Shown here in pieces: positions 43,222 through 52,047 of a stretch of DNA of 64,000 nucleotides. The stretch lies in contig CAIJOY010000015.1 in NCBI GenBank assembly GCA_903822425.1, positions 1 through 64,000 on the forward strand, in the 5' to 3' direction. Made by a program: the position numbers and the translations under genes. The notes beneath the pieces were generated by a model. That model saw only the letters and a list, made by a program, of their open reading frames with translations. It was not told the DNA's origin and did no database searches. The first letter of the stretch is position 1, and each line of letters opens with the position of its first letter. Origin of the DNA: an uncultured Actinomycetes bacterium (GTDB taxonomy: Bacteria > Actinomycetota > Actinomycetes > Nanopelagicales > Nanopelagicaceae).

Positions 43222-43821
43222 ATGACGATGACAACAGAGTTGGTAAAGGAAAGCGCACAAGAGCGCACCGCTCGATTTGAACGTGATGCTCTTGCATTTA
43301 CTAATCAGTTATATGCCGCTGCACTGAGATATACAAAAAATCCTCATGATGCTAAAGATTTAGTTCAAGATACCTACCTCAAGGCATTTGCCTCGTTTCA
43401 CCAATTCGAACCAGGCACAAATCTAAAAGCCTGGCTTTATCGCGTATTAACAACGACCTTTATCAACTCTTATCGCAAAGGCCAAAGACAGCCTCTAATC
43501 GCCGACCATGAAATTGAGGATTGGCATTTAGCAAAATCAGCTTCGCACACAAGTGATCAAGGAAAATCAGCCGAAGTTGAGGCTCTGGAAAATCTTCCAG
43601 ATAGCGATATCAAGCGGGCACTTCAGGAAATTCCCGAAGAATTTCGTATCGCTGTTTATCTTGCCGATGTTGAGGGATTTTCCTATAAAGAAATTGCTGA
43701 AATTGTTGGAGTCCCAACCGGAACGATCATGTCTAGATTACACAGGGGAAGAAAAGCACTTCGCGTCTTGCTCGCTGACTACGCAAAAGAGCGTGGATAT
43801 GGGATTGAGGTGAAACCATGA
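43222..43821 (+). CDS. sigR: ECF sigma factor of the SigR/SigH (RpoE) oxidative-stress type
   Basis: 199 residues. Region 2 is [26 protein letters not shown] with [19 protein letters not shown], a near-consensus SigR/SigH pattern; region 4 is [21 protein letters not shown] with [24 protein letters not shown]. It is followed, with ATGA overlap, by a zinc anti-sigma factor gene, the canonical thiol-stress switch. Expected targets are thioredoxin and protein-quality genes with GGAAT/GTT promoters. AGGGG lies eight bases before the start. Confidence 0.92.
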   Translation: MTMTTELVKESAQERTARFERDALAFTNQLYAAALRYTKNPHDAKDLVQDTYLKAFASFHQFEPGTNLKAWLYRVLTTTFINSYRKGQRQPLIADHEIEDWHLAKSASHTSDQGKSAEVEALENLPDSDIKRALQEIPEEFRIAVYLADVEGFSYKEIAEIVGVPTGTIMSRLHRGRKALRVLLADYAKERGYGIEVKP

Positions 43822-44201
43822 CAACGTCAGAACATCTTGGATCCCCTTGTATTGAAGTCCTAAACGCAGTCGTCATGTTTATCGATGGCGAAATTGGTGA
43901 TTCCCATCAAGTCAGGGCAATCGAATCTCATCTAGAAGCATGCGCGCCGTGTCGTTCCGAGATTTCACATGAACGTCGGATTCATCAGATGCTTCATGAT
44001 GTGCTAACCCGTTCCTGTTGCGAGGTTGCTCCTCAGGAACTTCATGACCAAATTGCTGCGATGGTTTTTGGTTCAACTGGTTTCATTACAGAAACAACGA
44101 CCACCGAGATTTCCATACAGATTGATGAATTTGGCCAAGTAGAACGGCACGAAATCACCATTGAACATACGCAGGAAATTAGATTGCCCCACGAGGATTA
44201 A
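43818..44201 (+). CDS. rsrA: Zinc-containing redox-sensing anti-sigma factor (RsrA/RshA type)
   Basis: 127 residues. The ZAS motif is HLEACAPC near residues 46-53 with an upstream Cys in [18 protein letters not shown], and a CC pair occurs in TRSCCEVAP. In RsrA the zinc-bound Cys/His set forms a disulphide on oxidation and releases the sigma factor. The C-terminal half (residues 85-127) has an acidic segment that extends beyond the usual 100-residue protein. Translation is coupled to sigR by a 4-base overlap. Confidence 0.88.
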   Translation: MTTSEHLGSPCIEVLNAVVMFIDGEIGDSHQVRAIESHLEACAPCRSEISHERRIHQMLHDVLTRSCCEVAPQELHDQIAAMVFGSTGFITETTTTEISIQIDEFGQVERHEITIEHTQEIRLPHED

Positions 44202-44203
44202 AA

Positions 44204-44617
44204 ATGGAACGAGCCAGCGAACTATTAGGAGCTGTAGGTTTTTCCTCCATGACTGTGCGCCCTGGCGATAGTGCAGTTGCATTGGGAATTGGGGATCTCC
44301 CGATTGCCGCAAATTCGCATTTTGTAAATCTTATGGAGAGTGCAGCCTTAGCTGCTATCCGAGATTTTCTTCAACCAGGTGAAACAACTCGATTGACCCA
44401 CCTTGAAATCGATGTGCTGGATGCGGTTGCTATAGGGGCAGAGATTCGCTCAACTGCTACTTGTTCTGCTGCTCATGGACGTGAGAGTGAATTTTTGTGT
44501 GACATTTTTGAGGGTGAACGCCACATCGCTCATGCGCAAATGAAAAGAGCGACAGTGGAGCGAGTTTCTTTCCTCGCCCGCACTGCCGCTCAAAGTCTTA
44601 ACTCCCAAGGAAGTTAA
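44204..44617 (+). CDS. Hotdog-fold thioesterase (FlK-like)
   Basis: 137 residues, one hotdog domain. NSHFVNLMESAALAAIRDFLQPGETT is the block that in FlK-type acyl-CoA thioesterases carries the catalytic Glu of the central helix, and LTHLEIDVLDAVAIGAEIRSTA gives the following strands. It begins two bases after the anti-sigma gene's stop, with GAGG upstream, so it probably shares the sigR transcript. The substrate is unknown; links to stress or to fatty acid or toxic acyl-CoA disposal are speculative. Confidence 0.75.
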   Translation: MERASELLGAVGFSSMTVRPGDSAVALGIGDLPIAANSHFVNLMESAALAAIRDFLQPGETTRLTHLEIDVLDAVAIGAEIRSTATCSAAHGRESEFLCDIFEGERHIAHAQMKRATVERVSFLARTAAQSLNSQGS

Positions 44618-44627
44618 GACTTACAAA

Positions 44628-45014
44628 TTATTTCTTTGTCGCCCAGAAAATCTCAGCGATTTCATCAATCTTGCTAATTAACTTTTCTGCAACTGCAACA
44701 TCGTTAGTTCCTTTAGTGCCAGCAGCACCAGCAAGTTTTGTCGTTTCATTGAAAAGTGCACTCAACTGCGGATATGCCTCAAAATGATTTGGCTTGAAGT
44801 AGTCGGTCCAGAGAACCCACAGATGCTCCTTGACCATGTTTGAACGAGCCTCTTTGATGGCAACTGCGCGAGCCTTAAAATCTGGATCGCTACTAGCTGC
44901 ATATTTTTCCATGCATGCCTTAACTGATTGCGCTTCAATTTTTGCTTGAGATGGATCGTAGATCCCGCATGGAAGGTCGCAGTGAGCATGAACAGTAATT
45001 TTTGGTGTAAACAT
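44628..45014 (-). CDS. sodN: Nickel superoxide dismutase
   Basis: 128 residues. The nickel hook HCDLPCGIYDP starts at residue 11, directly after a short propeptide MFTPKITVHA that must be cut so that His1 becomes the N-terminus. The rest (EHLWVLWTDYFKPNHFEAYP) is the four-helix SodN body. The enzyme removes superoxide and makes the cell nickel-dependent for this. AAGGGGAG precedes the ATG. The protease gene sodX is divergent and 49 bases away, the usual pairing in actinobacteria and cyanobacteria. Confidence 0.97.
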   Translation of the reverse strand: MFTPKITVHAHCDLPCGIYDPSQAKIEAQSVKACMEKYAASSDPDFKARAVAIKEARSNMVKEHLWVLWTDYFKPNHFEAYPQLSALFNETTKLAGAAGTKGTNDVAVAEKLISKIDEIAEIFWATKK

Positions 45015-45063
45015 ATTTCTCCCCTTCGAGTATTGGCCTGTAGTGCATTAAGAGTTAATAGAT

Positions 45064-45384
45064 GTGAGACTACCGCCCATGGCAAGATTTAGCAGGTTCG
45101 GATTTGTCGCCGTCGATGGGGGTTCAATGGAACCTACCTACGCTGCGGGGGATTGGTTGCTGGTGCGTTGGGGTGCGCGCGCTCAAGTTGGCCACGTGGT
45201 AGTGGTTGAACGAGAGAGCTATCCGGGCGTCTTTTTTATTAAGAGGTTAGTGAGGATGGATCAACAAGGTTGTTGGGTTGAAGGCGATAATAAAAATTCA
45301 AGCACTGATTCCCGAAGTTGGGGATTGTTGAACTCCGGTGAGGTTGTTGGAAAAGTTTTGTTGAGATATCGCAAAGCTCGTTAG
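45064..45384 (+). CDS. sodX: Nickel-type superoxide dismutase maturation protease (SodX)
   Basis: About 106 residues from GTG 45064; ATG 45079 is an alternative start. It is a compact S26 signal-peptidase-like protein: the catalytic Ser is in VDGGSMEPTYAAGDWLLVR and the Lys in FFIKRLVR, followed by the box GDNKNSSTDSRSWG. It removes the propeptide of SodN to expose the nickel-binding amino terminus. It has no obvious membrane anchor. The stop overlaps the convergent kgd gene by four bases. Confidence 0.92.
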   Translation: MRLPPMARFSRFGFVAVDGGSMEPTYAAGDWLLVRWGARAQVGHVVVVERESYPGVFFIKRLVRMDQQGCWVEGDNKNSSTDSRSWGLLNSGEVVGKVLLRYRKAR

Positions 45385-48300
45385 CGGGTAAAAGCCTCAG
45401 TCATGAGAGCTTTTTGTTCTTCTTCGTGAACATAATGGTTTCCCGTGGCAGGACTTGCCATAGCTCTACGAGATACACGGCGCAAAGTTCTGCCCTCAAA
45501 AGTTTCTGAAGTATTCAATGAAATAAATGGCCATGGGCCTTGATTTGCAGGTTCATCTTGGACCCACAACAAATTTGCTCGTGGATGTTTTGCAGCTTCT
45601 GCAGCAAGTTCGCGAAGAGGCATGGGATAAAGCTGTTCAACACGAATGATTGCTGTATCAACTTCTCTCAAACGCTCGCGTTCAGCAATCAAGTCATAAT
45701 AAATTCTTCCAGAGCAGAAGATAACTCTTGTTGCATTCGTGACTGTCTCATCCGTAATTAAAGGTTGGAAATGCCCTTGCGTGAAATCTTTTAGTGAAGA
45801 GGCGGCCGCTTTCAGGCGAAGCATAGATTTCGGTGTAAATACGATCATTGGGCGTTGAGCCGGATTACTCGCATGCCAACGTAATAAGTGGAAATAAGAG
45901 GCTGGAGTAGAAGGTTGCGCAACGGTCATATTATGTTCGGCACAAAGTGCTAAGAAACGTTCGATGCGAGCCGATGAATGATCCGGGCCTTGGCCTTCAT
46001 ACCCGTGAGGAAGCAACAGAACCAACCCCGAACGCTCCCCCCATTTTTGAAGCGAAGAGGAAATGAATTCATCAATGATTGATTGTGCACCGTTGCTGAA
46101 GTCTCCGAATTGCGCTTCCCAAAGTACAAGCGCTTCACTTCGCACCACCGAATACCCGTACTCAAAGCCCATTGCTGCATATTCAGATAAAAGTGAGTCG
46201 ATCACAAAGAATTGATTCTCATCAGAAATAAGGCCGCGAAGGGGAGTCCATTCACTTCCATTTTCCTTATCAATAATCACGGCATGACGATTGCTAAATG
46301 TTCCACGTCTAGAATCTTGACCAGCCAATCGAATTGGTTTTCCTTCAAGCAAGAGTGAACCAAACGCCAAAGTCTCACCCATCGACCAATCGATTGATCC
46401 GTCATTGAGCATCTCAACGCGCTTGGCTAGTTGCGGCGTCAATTTTGGATGAACATTAAACCCTTCAGGCACTGCAATTTGTGTACCGGCAATCTTGCGA
46501 GCAATTTCTTCTGAAATACTCGTTGCGACATCTGCAGGCTGAGTTGCGACAGGGGCTGGAGGGTGGTTTTCGATAATAGGTTGCAAGTTATGGACAGATG
46601 CGAAAACACCTTCAAGTTGCGCTTGGTAATCGCGAGCAACTTCTTGCGCTTCCTCGTTGGTGATGTCCTTGCGGCCGATGAGTGCTTCTGTGTAAAGAGT
46701 ACGAGTAGATCGTTTCGCATCGATTAATTTGTACATGAGCGGTTGGGTAAAGCTTGGTTCATCGCCTTCGTTATGCCCACGGCGTCGATAACAAATCATA
46801 TCGATGATGACATCTTTGTTGAACGCCTGGCGATATTCGAACGCCAAGCGAGCAACACGAACACAGGCTTCTGGATCATCGCCATTGACATGGAAAATCG
46901 GAGCAGAAATACCTTTTGCAATGTCTGTTGCATATGTGGAGGAACGAGAAGCATGTGGTGAAGTCGTAAATCCAACTTGATTGTTAACAACCAAGTGGAC
47001 AGTTCCGCCCGTGCGATATCCGCGTAGTTTGGAAAGATTCAAGGTTTCAAAAACAACGCCTTGTCCAGCAAATGCTGCATCTCCATGCACCAGGATCGGC
47101 AGTACATTGAAAGCATCACGCAGATTCATACGATCTTGTTTTGCCCGAACTGCTCCTTCCAATACTGGATTCACTGCTTCCAAGTGAGAAGGGTTTGCAG
47201 CGAGATAAATTTTCGTTTTGGCTCCAGATACAGAGACAAATACGCCTTCTGTGCCTAAGTGGTACTTAACATCGCCGGATCCTTGAACAGAATTAGGTAC
47301 ATAGAAGCCTTCGAACTCCTGAAAGATTTGGCCGGCAGATTTACCAGCGATATTCGCAAGAACATTGAGTCGTCCGCGGTGAGGCATTCCGATGCAAACT
47401 TCATCCAATCCAGACTCTGCTGCAGCAGAAATAACTGCGTCAAGCAGTGGGATCATTGTCTCCCCACCTTCGAGTGAGAAACGCTTTTGGCCCACGTACT
47501 TAGTTTGTAAGAATGCTTCAAAAGCTTCAGCACTGTTCAATTTATGAACAATGCGTAGTTGTTCTTCCCGTGGCATCTTCTGGACGCCAACTTCAACTCG
47601 CTCTTGAATCCACTGACGCTCATTTGGATCTTCTATGTACATGTATTCAACACCGATGGAGCGACAATACGAGTCGCGCAGAATGCCAAGGATCTTGCGC
47701 AACTTCATGAAGCTTTGACCACCAAAACCACCTGTTGCAAATTCGCGATCCAGGTCCCAGAGAGTTAGTCCATGTGTAACAACATCAAGATCTGGATGTG
47801 AACGCTGCTTGTATTCGAGGGGATCGATATCTGCCATGAGATGGCCAAATGTGCGGTAGGCATGAATAAGTTGCTGAACTCGGGCAGTTTTATTGATCTC
47901 TTCATCATGAGCAAATTCGATATCAACGACCCAACGAATTGGTTCATAAGGAATGCGAAGAGCGGCAAATATTTCGTCATAGAAACTATCGCAACCAAGG
48001 AGAAGTTCATCAATGCGACGAAGGAAGTCACCCGATTGCGCACCTTGAATAATTCGATGGTCATAGGTACTGGTCAAAGTTACTGTTTTGCTAATTGCGA
48101 GCCTAGTTAAAGTTTCCTCACTGGAGCCTTTAAATTCTGCAGGGTAATCCAATGCTCCAACGCCCAAGATCATCCCTTGTCCCACCACTAAGCGAGGGAC
48201 CGAATGAACTGTGCCGAGAGTGCCTGGATTAGTAAGTGAAACTGTCGTGCCAGCGAAATCTTCAACAGTTAATGCGCCATTGCGAGCTTTGAGAACAGTT

Positions 48301-49088
48301 GCTTCATAAGATGCCCAAAATTGTGCAAAATCTAAATTTTCACATCCCTTGATAGATGGAACCAAGAGTTGGCGGGTGCCATCTTCTTTAGCAAGGTCGA
48401 TGGCGATTCCTAAGTTGATGTGAACTGGATGACCGACAGCGGGCTTGCCTTCAAGTTGAGTGAAGAACGAATTCATTTCTGGCATGGCACGCAGCGCTTT
48501 AATCATCGCGAATGCAATCAAATGAGTAAAGGAGACTTTCCCGCCTCGTGCACGCCGTAAATGATTATTAATTACGATGCGATTATCGATCATTAATTTG
48601 GCTGCGATGGCGCGCACACTGGTTGCCGTTGGAACGGTGAGAGAAGCTTCCATGCTTTGCACAACGCGTCCGGCAACACCACGGAGTGCTTCAACAGCAG
48701 ATGCTTCCGGAGTTGCAAGCACCGGAGCAGGTTTCACGATTGGATCTGCTGGTGTTTGAATCATTTGTGGTGCAGGGCGCACTACTTCTTGACTTTGAAG
48801 AACTGGCGAGGAGACAGCTGGGGCGAGGAGCGCTGGTGCAACTGGTTGAGAAAGAACTGGTTGAGGCGCAACTGGGGGTTGTGCGGCTTTAGGAATTGGA
48901 GGAACTCCACCGCGAGGGGCACCTGCTATCGGAGGTGCGCTTTGGGTTACTGCTGCTGGATTGAAATCTTTAAAGAATGTATGCCAAGCAGCGTCAACAG
49001 ATGTGGGATCTTGTAGAAATCGCTCGTACATTTCTTCTACGAGCCATTCATTTGCTCCGAATTGCTCAGCAAATTGATCGCCAGCCAC
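45381..49088 (-). CDS. kgd: Multifunctional 2-oxoglutarate decarboxylase/dehydrogenase E1-E2 fusion
   Basis: 1235 residues from GTG 49088 with GAAGGG upstream. Order: an N-terminal E1o-type segment (FAEQFGANEWLVEEMYERF), a Pro/Ala linker (residues 45-120), an E2 acyltransferase domain ending in TSTYDHRIIQGAQSGDFLR, then the thiamine-diphosphate E1 domain with GMPHRGRLNVLAN, the HGDAAFAGQG metal-ThDP motif and NNQVGFTT. It matches the actinobacterial Kgd architecture and its roughly 1230-residue length. It supplies the succinyl branch of the TCA cycle. The linker's lipoyl domain is absent, as normal for Kgd. Confidence 0.95.
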   Translation of the reverse strand: MAGDQFAEQFGANEWLVEEMYERFLQDPTSVDAAWHTFFKDFNPAAVTQSAPPIAGAPRGGVPPIPKAAQPPVAPQPVLSQPVAPALLAPAVSSPVLQSQEVVRPAPQMIQTPADPIVKPAPVLATPEASAVEALRGVAGRVVQSMEASLTVPTATSVRAIAAKLMIDNRIVINNHLRRARGGKVSFTHLIAFAMIKALRAMPEMNSFFTQLEGKPAVGHPVHINLGIAIDLAKEDGTRQLLVPSIKGCENLDFAQFWASYEATVLKARNGALTVEDFAGTTVSLTNPGTLGTVHSVPRLVVGQGMILGVGALDYPAEFKGSSEETLTRLAISKTVTLTSTYDHRIIQGAQSGDFLRRIDELLLGCDSFYDEIFAALRIPYEPIRWVVDIEFAHDEEINKTARVQQLIHAYRTFGHLMADIDPLEYKQRSHPDLDVVTHGLTLWDLDREFATGGFGGQSFMKLRKILGILRDSYCRSIGVEYMYIEDPNERQWIQERVEVGVQKMPREEQLRIVHKLNSAEAFEAFLQTKYVGQKRFSLEGGETMIPLLDAVISAAAESGLDEVCIGMPHRGRLNVLANIAGKSAGQIFQEFEGFYVPNSVQGSGDVKYHLGTEGVFVSVSGAKTKIYLAANPSHLEAVNPVLEGAVRAKQDRMNLRDAFNVLPILVHGDAAFAGQGVVFETLNLSKLRGYRTGGTVHLVVNNQVGFTTSPHASRSSTYATDIAKGISAPIFHVNGDDPEACVRVARLAFEYRQAFNKDVIIDMICYRRRGHNEGDEPSFTQPLMYKLIDAKRSTRTLYTEALIGRKDITNEEAQEVARDYQAQLEGVFASVHNLQPIIENHPPAPVATQPADVATSISEEIARKIAGTQIAVPEGFNVHPKLTPQLAKRVEMLNDGSIDWSMGETLAFGSLLLEGKPIRLAGQDSRRGTFSNRHAVIIDKENGSEWTPLRGLISDENQFFVIDSLLSEYAAMGFEYGYSVVRSEALVLWEAQFGDFSNGAQSIIDEFISSSLQKWGERSGLVLLLPHGYEGQGPDHSSARIERFLALCAEHNMTVAQPSTPASYFHLLRWHASNPAQRPMIVFTPKSMLRLKAAASSLKDFTQGHFQPLITDETVTNATRVIFCSGRIYYDLIAERERLREVDTAIIRVEQLYPMPLRELAAEAAKHPRANLLWVQDEPANQGPWPFISLNTSETFEGRTLRRVSRRAMASPATGNHYVHEEEQKALMTEAFTR

Positions 49089-49219
49089 AGTCGGGACCCT
49101 TCTTTTATTTCACAGTGCGTGAGTAAGCCCCCGAAGCCTACCGAGAGTTCGGCGATGGCTTACATTGAATTTCCCAACGCGCTAGGGAGATAGAGCACAT
49201 TTGCTCCCCTATGCGGGAA

Positions 49220-49258
49220 TCAGTCTGGGATTTCAGTCGGGGATTTCAGTCTGGGATT
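49220..49258 (-). repeat. Three tandem copies of a 13-base repeat at the end of a membrane-protein gene
   Basis: The unit TCAGTCTGGGATT occurs at 49220, 49233 (one mismatch) and 49246. The third copy contains the last codons and stop of the gene starting at 49617, so the other copies repeat its final DPII-stop coding sequence beyond the stop. Confidence 0.85.
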
Positions 49259-49617
49259 ATAGAAAGAGCCAAAGCCAAAGTTAAGGCTGCCAGCAGCGCT
49301 AGTGGAATTGCTGTGGCCCAGAGATTTGCTTGCATTTGAAAGTATGCAACACCGAGGGCGATGAAGTTTGCCAGTACAGCAGGTGCCCGTCCGTAGTTGC
49401 GTGCGCTGCGAAAACCTCGAGCAGCTGCAAGCAAACCAAGACCGCCCAGCAATGCAAAAAAAATCACGCCAATCAATGCAGAAAGTGCCTGAACTTCTGA
49501 AGTCACACCTTTAACGAGAAGGTAGGAACCTAGGGCTAATACCATCGCAGCTTCGATAGATAACAGGGATGCCACGATAGACCGACGCCAGCTCTTATCG
49601 CCAAACTTTTCTTTCAT
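49246..49617 (-). CDS. Small integral membrane protein next to kgd
   Basis: 123 residues, four hydrophobic segments (about residues 15-35, 40-63, 76-95 and 98-120), and a basic patch ARGFRSARNYGRAP in the central cytoplasmic loop. No motif or family is certain. A membrane protein gene in the same position beside kgd occurs in mycobacteria, from memory. Its final codons form part of a 13-base tandem repeat. Function unknown. It is divergent from the GGDEF-like gene, 29 bases away. Confidence 0.7.
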   Translation of the reverse strand: MKEKFGDKSWRRSIVASLLSIEAAMVLALGSYLLVKGVTSEVQALSALIGVIFFALLGGLGLLAAARGFRSARNYGRAPAVLANFIALGVAYFQMQANLWATAIPLALLAALTLALALSIIPD

Positions 49618-49646
49618 AGCCGAAACGATAGCAACAATGGAGTGAA

Positions 49647-50066
49647 ATGTTCTCCCATGATGGCGTCAAAGATTCCTTGACTCATTTAGCTGCTCCACCA
49701 TTTCTCTATGCCGAACTCCGACGCGAGGTAGCACATTGTGATCGGAATGGCACAGCACTCTGTTTGCTCCGAATCGAGTTAGCTCTCACTGAGAGAAAAG
49801 AAGCATCAATTGTCGAATTTGCTCATGCGCTCACGATCTCCTCACGGAGTGAAGACATCTGCGCGCGCATCGGTGAATATGAATTTGTTGTCGTTCTCAG
49901 AGGCGATAGCGCTGCCAGTGAAATATTCCTTAAGCGCATCGTGGACCAGTGGCATCTCACAACACATCCCGGCGATCTTTCAATTTCCTGGGTTATGGCA
50001 CAAGCCGGGGAAAACCCGCTCACATTATTAAATAGATTAGATTGCGAGCCAGTGATCCATAGGTAA
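49647..50066 (+). CDS. Degenerate GGDEF domain protein
   Basis: 139 residues. DSLTHLAAPPFLYAELRREV at residues 9-28 has the spacing of the D-x-L-T-x-L start of diguanylate cyclases, and the expected R-x-G-G-D-E-F loop reads ARIGEYEFVVVL (residues 73-84), so the catalytic GGDEF is GEYEF. A functional cyclase is therefore unlikely; a binding or pseudo-enzyme role, or decay, is possible. No sensor domain or membrane segment is present. It precedes the tad genes by 84 bases on the same strand and could be cotranscribed. Confidence 0.6.
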   Translation: MFSHDGVKDSLTHLAAPPFLYAELRREVAHCDRNGTALCLLRIELALTERKEASIVEFAHALTISSRSEDICARIGEYEFVVVLRGDSAASEIFLKRIVDQWHLTTHPGDLSISWVMAQAGENPLTLLNRLDCEPVIHR

Positions 50067-50150
50067 CACAGAGTTAAACTCTTCCCCTCTTTATCCACCG
50101 TGTGTATAACTACGAGCAATTGCCAGTGTATGCGCTCCTAAAGTCACCAC

Positions 50151-51194
50151 ATGTCGACTACTGATCTTTCAATGACATTTGGCCCTCTCGCGGCATATAT
50201 GTCCGATATCGAAATAGAAGAGATATGGATTAATTCCCCAGAACGGATCTTCATCGCTCGTGGAGGGCGAAATGAACTAACTAACCTTCTACTAAGTGCT
50301 GATGAAGTACGCAACATCGTTGAGAGAGCACTTATGTGGAGTGGGCGACGCCTTGATCTTTCACATCCATTTGTTGATGCGCGTCTTCCGGATGGGAGTC
50401 GGCTACATGTTGTGATTCCAGAAATAACCCCAGAGCATTGGGCGGTCAATATTCGGAAACATCTCTTGCGCAATCTTTCTCTGGAAGATTTAGCAAATCG
50501 CGGTGCGATGAGTCCACAAATTGCAACATTGTTACGTAATAGTGTTAAAGCTGGCATAAACATCCTAGTAAGCGGTGGAACTCAAGCTGGAAAGACAACC
50601 GTTCTTAACGCTCTCGTATCTGCAATTCCCCTAGAAGAACGTGTGATCACAATCGAGGAAGTTTTCGAACTCAAGCCCAACTTGCCAGATGTAGTTAGCT
50701 TGCAAACACGAGGAGCTAACTTGCAAGGTGAAGGAGAAATTGCTCTGAGGAGGCTGATTAAAGAATCCTTACGCATGCGCCCATCCCGAATTATCGTTGG
50801 TGAAGTTCGGGAAGCAGAAGCCTTGGATCTTCTTATCGCACTAAATTCTGGGTTACCTGGGATGGGAACCATTCATGCAAACTCGGCAAGAGATGCCATT
50901 GTCAAACTGCAAACCCTTCCGCTCCTCGCTGGCGAAAACATTTCTCACAAATTTATTTGTCCCACCGTCGCTTCATCTATAGATCTTGTTATCCAGGTCG
51001 CACTTGATATTTCTGGAAGTAGAAGAGTTGTTGAAGTAGCGGCAGTCACTGGTCGTACTGAAGGGGATCGAGTGGAAGTTGAAACACTTTGGCATTGGCA
51101 AGGAGTTCGATATGAACGCGGACTTGGAACGGTTCCACATCCTGAAAGATTTGCTAACGCCGGGGTAAATATTCAACAGTGGTGGCCAGAATGA
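50151..51194 (+). CDS. tadA: Type II/IV secretion-system ATPase, TadA/CpaF family
   Basis: 347 residues. Walker A is VSGGTQAGKTTVLNAL near residue 140; the Asp box is ITIEEVFELK, and IIVGEVREAEALDLLIALNSG contains the Walker B and His-box region GMGTIHANS. This is the hexameric motor of tight-adherence pili, also present in natural-competence systems of actinobacteria. It is translationally coupled to a TadB-like gene. The N-terminal all-alpha domain is short compared with CpaF proteins of about 450 residues. Confidence 0.87.
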   Translation: MSTTDLSMTFGPLAAYMSDIEIEEIWINSPERIFIARGGRNELTNLLLSADEVRNIVERALMWSGRRLDLSHPFVDARLPDGSRLHVVIPEITPEHWAVNIRKHLLRNLSLEDLANRGAMSPQIATLLRNSVKAGINILVSGGTQAGKTTVLNALVSAIPLEERVITIEEVFELKPNLPDVVSLQTRGANLQGEGEIALRRLIKESLRMRPSRIIVGEVREAEALDLLIALNSGLPGMGTIHANSARDAIVKLQTLPLLAGENISHKFICPTVASSIDLVIQVALDISGSRRVVEVAAVTGRTEGDRVEVETLWHWQGVRYERGLGTVPHPERFANAGVNIQQWWPE

Positions 51195-52039
51195 AAATTG
51201 CTTCGCCGATGGCATACTCATTTGTCGTTGCTACTATTTCATCTGGGATTTGCGCGCTTGCTTTAGCCATACTTTATGAGCCGATCAAGAGAAAGAGTCA
51301 GATTAAATACCTTCCCTCAAAATTTAGATTGCTAAAAAGAGAGCTATCAAGCACTGCCCTCGCAGCAATCGCGACATCAATTCTTGTATTAATTTGGACT
51401 GGGTCAGCGGTAATAACATTCCCGTTCACATTCTTTGCTGGGACAGTAACTTGGATTTATACCCGCAACAAAGAGTCACGTAACCAAAGCGCTATCGCGA
51501 TGGTTTGGCCAGAAGTTATTGATCACCTCGTGTCGGGAATTCATTCGGGACTTTCCCTCTCAGAGGCAATGGTTGGGCTGAGCACGAGGGGACCAGAAGT
51601 ATTGAGGCCAGCATTCTTAGATTTTCACCAAGATCTCCTTCATACAGGAGATTTTACAGAGTCGGCTGAAAAGTTAAAGGCACGCTTCAATTCTCAAAGC
51701 AGTGATCAAATTCTTGAGGCCGTACTCCTTGCAAAATCGTTAGGCGGTTCAGAACTTTTGCAAATATTCCGAACACTTGGAGATTTCATTCGACAAGATC
51801 TTGCTTTACGCAAAGAGATTGAAATAAAACATGGATGGATAAAGAATTCGGCACATCTATCATCCGCTGCACCGTGGCTATTGCTCTTGCTGCTTTCGAG
51901 TCAACCTGGAACAGTGGAATCCTTCGCACAACCAGGGGGAATTGCAATATTGCTCGTTGGTATTTTTCTTACGGTGGTGGCATATTTTTGGATGGGACGT
52001 TTAGGTCAATTGCCAAAAACACCCCGAGTGTTTGGTTAG
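51191..52039 (+). CDS. tadB: TadB-like inner-membrane platform protein
   Basis: 282 residues from ATG 51191, overlapping the tadA stop (ATGA). Hydrophobic segments lie at about residues 5-25, 50-70 and 225-270. The cytoplasmic type II secretion F domain begins at WPEVIDHLVSGIHSGLSLSEAM, with the later block LLAKSLGGSELLQIFRTLGDFIRQDL. It pairs with TadC as the membrane platform of a Flp-type pilus machine. A GTG at 51179 is in frame but inside tadA. tadC follows after 8 bases. Confidence 0.8.
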   Translation: MKIASPMAYSFVVATISSGICALALAILYEPIKRKSQIKYLPSKFRLLKRELSSTALAAIATSILVLIWTGSAVITFPFTFFAGTVTWIYTRNKESRNQSAIAMVWPEVIDHLVSGIHSGLSLSEAMVGLSTRGPEVLRPAFLDFHQDLLHTGDFTESAEKLKARFNSQSSDQILEAVLLAKSLGGSELLQIFRTLGDFIRQDLALRKEIEIKHGWIKNSAHLSSAAPWLLLLLLSSQPGTVESFAQPGGIAILLVGIFLTVVAYFWMGRLGQLPKTPRVFG

Positions 52040-52047
52040 CGTCGAAA

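Noticed and set aside
49220-49258. A CRISPR array or attachment site built on the tandem repeats
   Set aside because: Repeats are 13-15 bases, directly adjacent with no spacers, only two or three copies, and no cas, integrase or phage genes are present.
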